Shown piece after piece: positions 21,532 to 33,224 of a stretch of DNA of 64,000 nucleotides. The stretch lies in contig CM026393.1 in the NCBI GenBank assembly GCA_014843695.1, positions 6,968,033 through 7,032,032 on the forward strand, in the 5' to 3' direction. The translations under genes were made by a program, and so were the position numbers. The notes under the pieces are model-generated. The model did not search any database. It saw only the letters and a list, made by a program, of their open reading frames with translations, and had not been told where the DNA came from. The stretch is from Archivesica marissinica. Its lineage: Eukaryota > Mollusca > Bivalvia > Venerida > Vesicomyidae. Position 1 is the stretch's first letter. The number at the start of each line of letters is the position of its first letter.

Positions 21532-23752
21532 TGGTCATTGCTCGTATTCCCTTCTCATGGTCATTGCTCGTCTTCCCCTCACATGGTCAGTTGCTTGCCT
21601 TCCCCTCACATGGTCAGTTGCTTGCCTTCCCCTCACATGGTCAGTTGCTTGCCTTCCCCTCACATGGTCATTGCTCGTATTCCCTTCCCATGGTCAGTTG
21701 CTTGCCTTCCCCTCACATGGTCATTGCTCGTCTTCCCTTCACATGGTCAGTTGCTTGCCTTCCCCTCACATGGTCATTGCTCGTATTACCTTCCCATGGT
21801 CATTGTTCGGCTTCCCTTCCCATGGTCAGTTGCTCGTCTTCCCTTCCCATGGTCATTGCTCGTCTTCCCTTCCCATGGTCATTGCTCGTCTTCCATTCCC
21901 ATGTTCATTGCCCGTCTTCCATTCCCATGTTCATTGCCCGTCTTCCCATTCCATGGTCAGTTGCTCGTCTTCCCATTCATTGATCAGTTGCTCGTCTTCC
22001 CTTCCCATGTTCATTGCTCGTCTTCCATTCCCATGGTCATTGCTCGTCTTCCATTCCCATGTTCATTGCCCGTCTTCCCATTCCATGGTCAGTTGCTCGT
22101 CTTCCCATTCATTGATCAGTTGCTTGTCTTCCCTTCCCATGGTCAGTTGCTCGTCCTCCCCTCACATGGTCAGTTGCTCGTCTTCCCTTCACATGGTCAT
22201 TGCTTGTATTCCCTTCACATGGTCAGTTGCTCGTCTTCCCTTCACATGGTCATTGCTCATCTTCCTTTCACATGGTCAGTTGCTCGTCTTCCCTTCACAT
22301 GGTCAGTTGCTCGTCTTCCCTTCACATGGTCATTGCTCATCTTCCTTTCACATGGTCAGTTGCTCATCTTCCCTTCACATGGTCAGTTGCTCGTCTTACC
22401 TTCACATTGTCAGTTGCTCGTCTTCCCTTCACATTGTCAGTTGCTCGTCTTCCCTTCCCATGATCAGTTGCTCGTCTTCCCTCCCCATGGTCATTGCTCG
22501 TCTTCCCTTCACATGGTCAGTTGTTCGTCTTCCCTCCCCATGGTCATTGCTCGTCTTCCCTTCACATGGTCAGTTGTTCGTCTTCCCTCCCCATGGTCAT
22601 TGCTCGTCTTCCCTCCCCATGGCCATTGCTCGTCTTCCCTCCACATGGTCAGTTGCTCGTCTTCCCTTCACATGGTCAGTTGCTCGTCTTCCCTTCACAT
22701 GGTCAGTTGCTCGTCTTCCCTTCACATGGTCAGTTGCTCGTCTTCCCTCCCCATGGTCAGTTGCTCGTCCTCCCCTCACATGGTCAGTTGCTCGTCTTCC
22801 CTTCACATGGTCAGTTGCTCGTCTTCCCTCCACATGGTCAGTTGCTCGTCTTCCCTCCCCATGGTCAGTTGCTCGTCTTCCCTCCCCATGGTCAGTTGCT
22901 CGTCCTCCCCTCACATGGTCAGTTGCTCGTCTTCCCTTCACATGGTCAGTTGCTCGTCTTCCCTTCACATGGTCAGTTGCTCGTCTTCCCTCCCCATGGT
23001 CAGTTGCTCGTCCTCCCCTCACATGGTCAGTTGCTCGTCTTCCCTTCACATGGTCAGTTGCTCGTCTTCCCTCCACATGGTCAGTTGCTCGTCTTCCCTC
23101 CCCATGGTCAGTTGCTCGTCCTCCCCTCACATGGTCAGTTGCTCGTCTTCCCTTCCCATGGTCAGTTGCTCGTCTTCCCTTCACATGGTCAGTTGCTCGT
23201 CTTCCCTCCCCATGGTCAGTTGCTCGTCCTCCCCTCACATGGTCAGTTGCTCGTCTTCCCTTCACATGGTCAGTTGCTCGTCTTCCCTTCACATGGTCAG
23301 TTGCTCGTCCTCTCCTCACATGGTCAGTTGCTCGTCTTCCCTTCACATGGTCAGTTGCTCGTCTTCCCTCCACATGGTCATTGCTCGTCTATCCTTCACA
23401 TGGTCAGTTGCTCGTCTTCCCTCCACATGGTCAGTTGCTCGTCTTCCCTCCACATGGTCATTGCTCGTCTTCCCTTCACATGGTCAGTTGCTCGTCTTCC
23501 CTCCCCATGGTCATTGCTCGTCTTCCCTCCCCATGGCCATTGCTCGTCTTCCCTCCACATGGTCAGTTGCTCGTCTTCCCTTCACATGGTCAGTTGCTCG
23601 TCTTCCCTTCACATGGTCAGTTGCTCGTCTTCCCTTCACATGGTCAGTTGCTCGTCTTCCCTCCCCATGGTCAGTTGCTCGTCCTCCCCTCACATGGTCA
23701 GTTGCTCGTCTTCCCTTCACATGGTCAGTTGCTCGTCTTCCCTCCACATGGT
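21532..23752. repeat. 27/26-bp minisatellite array, about 83 copies
   Basis: The unit is GCTCGTCTTCCCTTCACATG then GTCAGTT (27 bp), alternating with a 26-bp form ending GTCATT. Variants CTTCCCTCCCCATGG and CCTCCCCTCACATGG recur in ordered groups. Stop-free 27-bp stretches give 9-residue cycles open in several frames, including one minus frame. These are artefacts of the unit. Confidence 0.97.
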
Positions 23753-24020
23753 CACTAATAACCCGTGCCAAGCACACGAATACACTATACTTCAGTGACG
23801 TAAGAACACGTCACTAATAACCCGTACCAAGCACACGAATACACTATACTTCAGTGACGTAAGAACACGTCACTAATAACCCGTGCCAAGCACACGAATA
23901 CACTATACTTCAGTGACGTAAGAACACGTCACTAATAACCCGTGCCAAGCACACGAATACACTATACTTCAGTGACGTAAGAACACGTCACTAATAACCC
24001 GTACCAAGCACACGAATAAA
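23753..24020. repeat. 59-bp tandem repeat, about 4.5 copies
   Basis: Each unit holds CACTAATAACCCGTGCCAAG, CACACGAATACACTATACTT and CAGTGACGTAAGAACACGT. It begins where the 27-bp array ends. Each unit junction can fold GTGACG against CGTCAC. The copies differ by only one or two bases, so they are young. Confidence 0.95.
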
Positions 24021-24700
24021 CTATAGGCATAAAGTTGTTTTGTATATTATTTATTTTACAATCTCATCAACATGTTTAAATCAGTAATTAATATGTAGAT
24101 ACATTCAAGCCAGGCATGCATGCATACTGTAGAGCTAACTTGCATACTAGTAGTAATATATGGGGTGCTCTACGACCATAATATTTTGCAATTTCCAGGT
24201 TTGGTCGTTGATACCTCCCCCCCCCCCCCCACGGACAGCTTTAAAATATTGGTAGTAGGCTTCCGCCCAGGCTGTACTAGATAATAAAAGGAAGATTTTT
24301 TCGAAAAGAAAAAGTCAATATACAAGTCAATATATATTTTTATTTCTACCAAGAAAGCTAACGCAGATATATAATAAGAAAATGGCATAGTTTTATGTAC
24401 AGAACGTATGATATAAAATTAAATGCACAATAATATTATTGAATAGTCATAGTAAAAATTCTTATTTTGATTCTAGCTTGACCACATATCTAAACAGCGC
24501 AAACAAAGTTGGCGTTATTTATTAGAATAGCAAATGATGTTACCAATGTACAAAGCTGCTAGTGACGTCATGTTTGATGTCATTCACCGCTTAGTGCAGA
24601 GTTAAACCCGGTTGATTACTTCTTCTTGTAGACAGACAAAATGCCGAACGCTGTTAGTATTTATAATACTGTTCTGACAACGACAGTTGTATAACAGACG
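24021..24700. other. Unassigned stretch with a poly-C tract
   Basis: AT-rich DNA with a C-run of about 14 at 24218-24231. No gene or known repeat recognised. Confidence 0.5.
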
Positions 24701-24979
24701 GATCTGTAGTCCAGTGGTAACACGCTGGACTGGTAATCCAGGGATCGCAGGTTCGATCTCCCGTCTGACCCTAATAAAATTAACAGTCTTTCAGATGGGA
24801 CGTTAAACCGAGGTCTCGTGTCGGTGCTTTACACCGTGCACGTAAAAGAACCAGAGAAGACTCTGGAATGGGTCTCTGTCTGTATCATTGCACTATCCTC
24901 CAAACATCTAAAAAGACTAATCTCTTCATGAGGCGTCGCTCATATGGGCAACCGGTAGCGACGATAAATAAACGTAAAA
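24701..24979 (+). mobile_element. SINE family A, full length, tRNA-Thr-like head
   Basis: The head reads GATCTGTAGTCCAGTGGTAA, an anticodon-arm-like CTGGACTGGTAATCCAG (loop CTGGTAA, anticodon position GGT, so threonine-like), and the B-box GCAGGTTCGATCTCC. The body has GATGGGACGTTAAACCGAGG and GTGTCGGTGCTTTACACC. The 3' end is a perfect 7-bp stem, CGTCGCT (24934) with AGCGACG (to 24963), then AATAAACGTAAA. The T-arm does not fit a canonical cloverleaf, so this is a SINE and not a tRNA gene. Confidence 0.85.
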
Positions 24980-25031
24980 CACACAAGACAGTTGTGTAAT
25001 GCTCTGCACAGTTAGTTCATACACATTTAGT

Positions 25032-25215
25032 TTAGCTCGATTGCGAAAGAAGTTCTTACAACTTATATTAATCACCACTCTCGAGTCCTCAATCCTGATG
25101 GAATCCATCGCCATGACGGAGAGAGAAGAGGCAATGTGGAATTTAAATGTATTGTATAGGTGCACAATCGTAACGGCTACGCGCGAACTCGCACCTGATG
25201 AGAACGTGCTACCAG
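25032..25215 (-). mobile_element. SINE family B copy
   Basis: Same body as 15624 on the same strand (AGCTCGATTGCGAAAGAAG at the 3' end when read from the plus strand, GAATCCATCGCCATGACGG). The tRNA-like head at the right end is decayed. Confidence 0.8.
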
Positions 25216-25502
25216 AAGTTCTCCATAAACATACCAACGGTGTATACATATGTAATCTCAGTACACTTGATAACATTAATATTTGAAACCTGTCACCAAT
25301 TACTGCATCAATTAATAGCTTTACTTTACCTTTTTAGATACAGATGTGTCACGTCATTTCAGATGTGTACGACTACGCGGATCGTTTCACGCTCTGCTAT
25401 CTTCCTTCTACTCAAGTCATTCCAAATATCTGCTCTACTGCACACGGTATTGATAAATAAGTTGTTGCAGTGATATAATACTACTACTAATAATCCTCAT
25501 AA
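25216..25502. other. Unassigned stretch
   Basis: No gene, RNA or repeat recognised between the SINE and the 49-bp array. Confidence 0.4.
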
Positions 25503-26514
25503 TGACGGACGGACGGACGGACGGACGGACGGACCGGTGGATATATTATTATGTTGTGTACACCACCTGACGGACGGACGGACCGGTGGATATATTATTA
25601 TGTTGTGTACACCACCTGACGGACGGACGGACCGGTGGATATATATTATGTTGTGTACACCACCTGACGGACGGACGGACCGGTGGATATATTATTATGT
25701 TGTGTACACCACCTGACGGACGGACGGACCGGTGGATATATTATTATGTTGTGTACACCACCTGACGGACGGACGGACCGGTGGATATATTATTATGTTG
25801 TGTACACCACCTGACGGACGGACGGACCGGTGGAATACTATTATGTTGTGTACACCACCTGACGGACGGACAGGTGGATATATTATTATGTTGTGTACAC
25901 CACCTGACGGACGGACGGACCGGTGGATATATTATTATGTTGTGTACACCACCTGACGGACGGACGGACCGGGGATATATTATTATGTTGTGTACACCAC
26001 CTGACGGACGGACGGACCGGTGGATATATTATTATGTTGTGTACACCACCTGACGGACGAACGGTGGATATATTATTATGTTGTGTACACCACTGACGAG
26101 GCGGTGGATATATTATTATGTTGTGTACACCACTGACGGACGGACGGACCGGTGGATATACTATTATGTTGTGTACACCACCAGACGGACGGACCGGTGG
26201 ATATATTATTATGTTGTGTACACCACCTGACGGACGGACGACCGGTGGATATACTATTATGTTACACCACCTGACGGACGGACCGGTGGATATATTATTA
26301 TGTTGTGTACACCACCTGACGGACGGACGGACCGGTGGATATATTATTATGTTGTGTACACCACCTGACGGACGGACCGGTGGATATATTATTATGTTGT
26401 GTACACCACCTGACGGACGGACGGACCGGTGGATATATTATTATGTTGTGTACACCACCTGACGGACGAACCGGTGGATATATTATTATGTTGTGTACAC
26501 CACCTGACGGACGG
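25503..26514. repeat. 49-bp array with internal (GGAC)n, about 21 copies, cut by gap
   Basis: The unit contains GGACGGACGGACCGGTGGAT, ATATTATTATGTTGTGTACA and CCACCTGAC. It opens with a pure GGAC run (25504-25533). The number of GGAC steps varies between units, and units at 26050-26300 carry many small deletions. The array reaches the assembly gap, so its true length is unknown. Confidence 0.95.
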
Positions 26515-27514
26515 NNNNNNNNNNNNNNNNNNNNNNNNNNNNNNNNNNNNNNNNNNNNNNNNNNNNNNNNNNNNNNNNNNNNNNNNNNNNNNNNNNNNNN
26601 NNNNNNNNNNNNNNNNNNNNNNNNNNNNNNNNNNNNNNNNNNNNNNNNNNNNNNNNNNNNNNNNNNNNNNNNNNNNNNNNNNNNNNNNNNNNNNNNNNNN
26701 NNNNNNNNNNNNNNNNNNNNNNNNNNNNNNNNNNNNNNNNNNNNNNNNNNNNNNNNNNNNNNNNNNNNNNNNNNNNNNNNNNNNNNNNNNNNNNNNNNNN
26801 NNNNNNNNNNNNNNNNNNNNNNNNNNNNNNNNNNNNNNNNNNNNNNNNNNNNNNNNNNNNNNNNNNNNNNNNNNNNNNNNNNNNNNNNNNNNNNNNNNNN
26901 NNNNNNNNNNNNNNNNNNNNNNNNNNNNNNNNNNNNNNNNNNNNNNNNNNNNNNNNNNNNNNNNNNNNNNNNNNNNNNNNNNNNNNNNNNNNNNNNNNNN
27001 NNNNNNNNNNNNNNNNNNNNNNNNNNNNNNNNNNNNNNNNNNNNNNNNNNNNNNNNNNNNNNNNNNNNNNNNNNNNNNNNNNNNNNNNNNNNNNNNNNNN
27101 NNNNNNNNNNNNNNNNNNNNNNNNNNNNNNNNNNNNNNNNNNNNNNNNNNNNNNNNNNNNNNNNNNNNNNNNNNNNNNNNNNNNNNNNNNNNNNNNNNNN
27201 NNNNNNNNNNNNNNNNNNNNNNNNNNNNNNNNNNNNNNNNNNNNNNNNNNNNNNNNNNNNNNNNNNNNNNNNNNNNNNNNNNNNNNNNNNNNNNNNNNNN
27301 NNNNNNNNNNNNNNNNNNNNNNNNNNNNNNNNNNNNNNNNNNNNNNNNNNNNNNNNNNNNNNNNNNNNNNNNNNNNNNNNNNNNNNNNNNNNNNNNNNNN
27401 NNNNNNNNNNNNNNNNNNNNNNNNNNNNNNNNNNNNNNNNNNNNNNNNNNNNNNNNNNNNNNNNNNNNNNNNNNNNNNNNNNNNNNNNNNNNNNNNNNNN
27501 NNNNNNNNNNNNNN
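26515..27514. other. Assembly gap of exactly 1000 N
   Basis: Uncalled bases. The round size suggests a placeholder. It begins inside the 49-bp array. Confidence 1.
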
Positions 27515-27987
27515 ATGACTTCGGCTAACATAATATTTGTTTTAAAATTTCATTCATTTTAACTGCCCTATCTGGAACCTCATTGCACTACTCGACACAA
27601 CCGCACAACCACTTCTCTTAATGTGAACGTCCGTAATAAGAAATAGGTCCTGTATAATTTTCGAGTAAGTTTCTGTTTGCAGTCAAAATTAAAAACTACA
27701 GACACAACACATTCATTAGAATATATTATTTAATAATTAAGTGTTCATGATAGTCCGAAAATAGCTAAAATACAAAAGTAAATCTAACTGCGCAGTAATA
27801 CGAAACGCAACCGGTGGCAGAGAAAATGCCACCTTTCATTGTTTCAAAGAGGTGTAAGTTGGAGTTTTCTTTCACTTAGAAACTCTATCATTCCTTGGAA
27901 AGCATAAACGAAATAAATTTACATTAAAATCGTCTTCACAAGTTTTTTATATTATTTTAGTTTATACAATTTTATTACCCTAAATTT
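27515..27987. other. Unassigned AT-rich stretch
   Basis: No trace of the 49-bp unit on this side of the gap. No gene recognised. Confidence 0.5.
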
Positions 27988-28150
27988 GAGCTCGATTGCG
28001 AAACAAGTTCTTACAACTTAATCACTATCCATACCTCATTCATGATGGAGGGAGAAAGGGCAGTGTGGAATTTAAATGACTTGTACAATTCGGGGCACAC
28101 ACTCCGGTCCTTTCGCATCTGAAGCGAACGGGCTACCATTGCGCTATCAC
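27988..28150 (-). mobile_element. SINE family B copy with internal deletion
   Basis: The 3' end AGCTCGATTGCGAAACAAGT is read from the plus strand, followed by a shortened body (CATTCATGATGGAGGGAGAA) and the head remnant TCGCATCTGAAGCGAACGGG. Confidence 0.75.
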
Positions 28151-28375
28151 TGTACTATCACGACTCCCACACTTATATATATTTTATATAACACGCCATC
28201 ATCAACATTAAATGATATGACTTCACTGGCTTTGCAATGTGATGCTATTTCCAGGATCTAGTTATAGAAATTATTGCAACAAAAACTGAATTTCAATTAA
28301 ATTCAGGAAATTGATTTGTCTTCGCTGTGTCAATTACAGATACAAAAAAAATGTCATTGACGTTTGAAATAATCA

Positions 28376-29790
28376 TCGACCAAGACGAGTTGTATATACA
28401 GCTGTTAGGGGAACAATCACCGACTTGAAATACCAAGACTAGTTGTATATACAGCTGTGAGGGGAACAATCACCGACTTGAAATACCAAGACTAGTTGTA
28501 TATACAGCTGTGAGGGGAACAATCACCGACTTGAAATACCAAGACTAGTTGTATATACAGCTGTGAGGGGAACAATCACCGACTTGAAATACCAAGACTA
28601 GTTGTATATACAGCTGTGAGGGGAACAATCACCGACTTGAAATACCAAGACTAGTTGTATATACAGCACTGAGGGGAAAAATCATCGGCTTGAAATACCA
28701 AGACTAGTGGTATATACAGCTGTGAGGGGAACAATCACCGACTTGAAATACCAAGACTAGTTGTATATACAGCTGTGAGGGGAACAATCACCGACTTGAA
28801 ATACCAAGACTAGTTGTATATACAGCTGTGAGGGGAACAATCACCGACTTGAAATACCAAGACTAGTTGTATATACAGCTGTGAGGGGAACAATCACCGA
28901 CTTGAAATACCAAGACTAGTTGTATATACAGCTGTGAGGGGAACAATCACCGACTTGAAATACCAAGACTAGTTGTATATACAGCTCTGAGGGGAACAAT
29001 CACCGACTTGAAATACCAAGACTAGTTGTATATACAGCACTGAGGGGAAAAATCATCGGCTTGAAATACCAAGACTAGTGGTATATACAGCTCTGAGGGG
29101 AACAATCACCGACTTGAAATACCAAGACTAGTTGTATATACAGCTGTGAGGGGAACAATCATCGACTTGAAATACCAAGACTAGTTGTATATACAGCTGT
29201 GAGGGGAACAATCATCGACTTGAAATAACAAGACTAGTTGTATATACAGCTCTGAGGGGAACAATCACCGACTTGAAATACCAAGACTAGTTGTATATAC
29301 AGCTCTGAGGGGAACAATCACCGACTTGAAATACCAAGACTAGTTGTATATACAGCTCTGAGGGGAACAATCACCGACTTGAAATACCAAGACTAGTTGT
29401 ATATACAGCTCTGAGGGGAACAATCACCGACTTGAAATACCAAGACTAGTTGTATATACAGCTATGAGGGGAACAATCACCTACTTGAAATACCAAGACT
29501 AGTTGTATATACAGCTCTGAGGGGAACAATCACCGACTTGAAATACCAAGACTAGTTGTATATACAGCTCTGAGGGGAACAATCACCGACTTGAAATACC
29601 AAGACTAGTTGTATATACAGCTCTGAGGGGAACAATCATCGACTTGAAATACCAAGACTAGTTGTATATACAGCTCTGAGGGGAACAATCATCGACTTGA
29701 AATACCAAGACTAATTGTATATACAGCTTTGAGGGGAACAATCATCGACTTGAAATACCAAGACTAATTGTATATACAGCTCTGTGAGAA
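28376..29790. repeat. 53-bp minisatellite array, about 26 copies
   Basis: The unit contains AGTTGTATATACAGCTGTGA, GGGGAACAATCACCGACTTG and AAATACCAAGACT. A distinctive variant (CACTGAGGGGAAAAATCATC, then GTGG for GTTG) occurs at 28667 and 29038, exactly 371 bp or seven units apart, which marks a higher-order duplication. GCTGTGAGG units dominate the left side and GCTCTGAGG units the right. Confidence 0.97.
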
Positions 29791-30062
29791 ACAACATTAC
29801 TTACTAGTATATACAGTCTAGGTGGTACTGTATAACCTCCTCTAACGATCAACTCTAATAAACGGCCACCTACAATGAACGAGCCAGTTAAATTCCTCCC
29901 GAATTTCCTATCAAATGTGAGTTCCTCCGTTAACAGGTCACCTCCAGTAAGCAGTCAAAATGGCCTTTCCCCTCACTTATGGGAGGTTTTACTGTATATG
30001 TTTAGAAATTATACATATTACAACAGTAGCAACATAATTATAGTATGTATGTATGTTCCATG
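29791..30062. other. Unassigned stretch
   Basis: No convincing gene or repeat. A short open frame at 29875-30063 has no family motif. Confidence 0.4.
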
Positions 30063-30240
30063 AAAGACAAACCCCTTACGGGGACCTAGCTATGTTTTCC
30101 TGGGCAGGTCTGGCCGACCTAAGTGGTTAACCAGTACTAAGCAGTGTGTGTGAGGTGCCTTGCTCAATGACACTCCATACGTGGTCTGACCGAGTATCGA
30201 ACCCGGAACTGACACCAATCTGATAGGTATTACTAGTAAA
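30063..30240 (-). mobile_element. SINE-like element, family D
   Basis: The minus strand has a B-box-like CCGGGTTCGATACTCGG, then GAGCAAGGCACCTCACACAC, a stretch of the kind common in animal SINE bodies, and TAGGTCCCCGTAAGGGG near the 3' end. Only one copy is seen in the window, so boundaries are uncertain. Confidence 0.5.
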
Positions 30241-30290
30241 TCGTAAACCTGTAATTTATTTCAAGATTTTATTACATTTAATTCAGCTGA

Positions 30291-31344
30291 TATAGTAGAG
30301 AACATAGAAAACGCACACGTACATTATATACTAGAAGACATAGAAAACGCACACCTACATTATATACTAGAGGACATAGAAAACGCACACGTACATTATA
30401 TACTAGCGGACATAGAAAACGCACACCTACATTATACACTAGAGGACATAGAACACGCACACCTACATTATATACTAGAGGACATAGAAAACACACACCT
30501 AAGTTATATACTAGAGGACATAGAAAACGCACACCTAAGTTATATACTAGAGGACATAGAAAACGCACACCTAAGTTATATACTAGAGGACATAGAAAAC
30601 GCACACCTACATTATATACTAGAGGACATAGAAAACGCACACCTACATTATATACTAGATGACATAAAAAACGCACACCTACACTATGTACTAGAGGACA
30701 TAAAAAACGCACACCTACACTATGTACTAGAGGACATAAAAAACGCACACCTACATTGCATACTAGAGGACATGGAAAACGCACACTACATTATATACTA
30801 GAGGACATAGAAAACGCACACCTAAATAGCATACTAACTGACATAAAAAACGCACACCTACACTATGTACTAGAGGACATAAAAAACGCACACCTACATT
30901 GCATACTAGAGGACATAGAAAACGCACACCTACATTGTATACTAGAGGACATAAAAAACGCACACCTACATTATATACTAGAGGACATAGAAAACGCACA
31001 CCTACATTATATACTAGAGGACATAGAAAACGCACACCTACATTATATACTAGATGACATAGAAATCGCACACCTACATTATATACTAGGGGACATAGAT
31101 AACGCACACCTACATTATATACTAGAGGACATAGAAAACGCACACCTACACCATGTAATAGAGGATATAGAAAACTCACACCTACATTATATACTAGATG
31201 ACATAGAAAACGCACACCTACACTATGTACTAGAGGACATAGAAAACGCACACCTACATTATCTACTAGAGGACATAGAAAACGCACACCTACATTATAC
31301 ACTAGAGCACATAGAAAACGCACACCTACATTATATTATTATTA
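30291..31344. repeat. 36-bp array made from the left TIR of the 228-bp element type, about 29 copies
   Basis: The unit is ACTAGAGGACATAGAAAACG then CACACCTACATTATAT (36 bp). This is the TIR and sub-terminal sequence of the element at 15942, repeated head to tail. The outermost left unit is decayed (TATAGTAGAGAACATAG). The unit is a multiple of three and open on both strands (12-residue cycle ILEDIENAHLHY on plus), which I regard as incidental. Confidence 0.95.
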
Positions 31345-31524
31345 TTACATGAAAACGAAATACGAAGGATTCCATCAAAGATATATCACATCTTTATTAC
31401 AAAACACAAACAGAACAACTACAAATATTCCAAAATGTTTAAAACTATGTATTTATATAGTAATTGATTTTTATGTAAAATCATACGTATCCGAAGTGTG
31501 CGTTTTCAATGTCCTCTAGTATAC
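31345..31524. mobile_element. Core and right TIR of a MITE-like element (paralog of 15942-16169)
   Basis: The interior matches 15985-16145 closely (shared GGATTCCATCAAAGATATAT and CATATCTTTATTACAAA-type stretches, AATATTCCAAAATGTTTAAA). It ends with an inverted TIR, GTGTGCGTTTTCAATGTCC then TCTAGTATAC (31496-31524). To its left is the 36-bp array and to its right the 43-bp array. Confidence 0.8.
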
Positions 31525-32628
31525 ATGTCCTGCGTATTGTTACACTATTCTATGTCCTCTAGTATACATGTCCTGCGTATTGTTACACTATTATATGTCC
31601 TCTAGTATACATGTCCTGCGTATTGTTACACTATTCTATGTCCTCTAGTATACATGTCCTGCGTATTGTTACACTATTCTATGTCCTCTAGTATACATGT
31701 CCTACGTATTGTTACACTATTCTATGTCCTCTAGTATACATGTCCTACGTATTGTTACACTATTCTATGTCCTCTAGTATACATGTCCTGCGTATTGTTA
31801 CACTATTCTATGTCCTCTAGTATATGTCCTGCGTATTGTTACACTATTCTATGTCCTCTATTATACATGTCCTGCGTATTGTTACACTATTCTATGTCCT
31901 CTAGTATACATGTCCTGCGTATTGTTACACTATTCTATGTCCTCTATTATGCATGTCCTGCGTATTGTTACACTATTCTATGTCCTCTAGTATACATGTC
32001 CTACGTATTGTTACACTATTCTATGTCCTCTAGTATACATGTCCTACGTATTGTTACACTATTCTATGTCCTCTAGTATACATGTCCTGCGTATTGTTAC
32101 ACTATTCTATGTCCTCTAGTATATGTCCTGCGTATTGTTACACTATTCTATGTCCTCTATTATACATGTCCTGCGTATTGTTACACTATTCTATGTCCTC
32201 TAGTACATGCCCTGCGTATTGTTACACTATTCTATGTCCTCTAGTATACATGTCCTACGTATTGTTACACTATTCTATGTCCTCTAGTATACATGTCCTG
32301 TGTATTGTTACACTATTCTATGTCCTATAGTATACATGTCCTACGTATTGTTACACTATTCTATGTCCTCTAGTATACATGTCCTGTGTATTGTTACACT
32401 ATTCTATGTCCTCTAGTATACATGTCCTGTGTATTGTTACACTATTCTATGTCCTCTAGTATACATGTCCTGTGTATTTTTACACTATTCTATGTCCTCT
32501 AGTATACATGTCCTGTGTATTGTTACACTATTCTATGTCCTCTAGTATACATGTCCTGTGTATTGTTACACTATTCTATGTCCTCTAGTATACATGTCCT
32601 GCGTATTGTTACACTATTCTATGTCCTG
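31511..32628. repeat. 43-bp array, block 1, about 26 copies
   Basis: The unit is TGTCCTCTAGTATACATGTC, CTGCGTATTGTTACACTATT, CTA. About 20 bp of each unit (TTCTATGTCCTCTAGTATAC across the unit junction) is the right TIR end; the other 23 bp is sequence next to it. It starts seamlessly from the right TIR at 31511-31524. Block 1 ends at the unique junction CCTGTAAAACAAAACAG. Confidence 0.97.
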
Positions 32629-32663
32629 TAAAACAAAACAGAATTCATTAGGGTAATTGTTTC

Positions 32664-33205
32664 TATCCGGTGCTTGGTGTACCTATGGGTGCTTGGTGTA
32701 CATATGGGTGCTTGGTGTACCTATGGGTGCTTGGTGTACATATGTGTGCTTGGTGTACCTATGGTAGCATGCTTGGTGTACCTATGGTCGCATGCCTGGT
32801 GTACCTATGGTCGCTTGGTGTACCTATGTGTGCTTGGTGTACCTATGGGTGCTTGGTGTACCTATGGGTGCTTGGTGTACCTATGGGTGCTTGGTGTACC
32901 TATGGGTGCTTGGTGTACCTATGGGTGCTTGGTGTACCTATGGGTGCTTGGTGTATCTATGGGTGCTTGGTGTACCTATGGGTGCTTGGTGTACCTATGG
33001 GTGCTTGGTGTATCTATGGGTGCTTGCTTGGTGTACCTATGGGTGCTTGGTGTACCTATGGGTGCTTGCTTGGTGTACCTATGGGTGCTTGGTGTACCTA
33101 TGGGTGCTTGGTGTACCTATGGGTGCTTGGTGTACCTATGGGTGCTTGGTGTACCTATGGGTGCTTGGTGTACCTATGGTTGCTTGGTGTACCTATGGTC
33201 GCACT
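32664..33205. repeat. GGTGCTT 19-bp array, copy 1, about 28 units
   Basis: The unit is GGTGCTTGGTGTACCTATG. A few units carry an extra GCTT or a TAGCATGC insertion. All three plus frames are open over about 150-190 codons, as expected for a stop-free 19-bp unit. It is unrelated in sequence to the 19-bp arrays at 11-15 kb. Confidence 0.97.
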
Positions 33206-33224
33206 ATCTTCAATTATGCCGGTG

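Noticed and set aside
21527..23817. Open frames of 434-759 codons with serine/proline-rich 9-residue cycles
   Set aside because: By-product of the 27-bp unit; several frames are open at once, including the antisense (KGRRATDHV).
24701..24775. A true tRNA-Thr gene
   Set aside because: The T-arm and acceptor cannot both form, the sequence continues into a SINE body, and related copies exist at 60801 and 19955.
26335..27562. Long frames running through the first run of Ns
   Set aside because: Uncalled bases have no stops; no coding content.
30278..31352. 12-residue repeat protein ILEDIENAHLHY and its antisense
   Set aside because: The DNA is the TIR-derived 36-bp array; both strands are open because of unit length.
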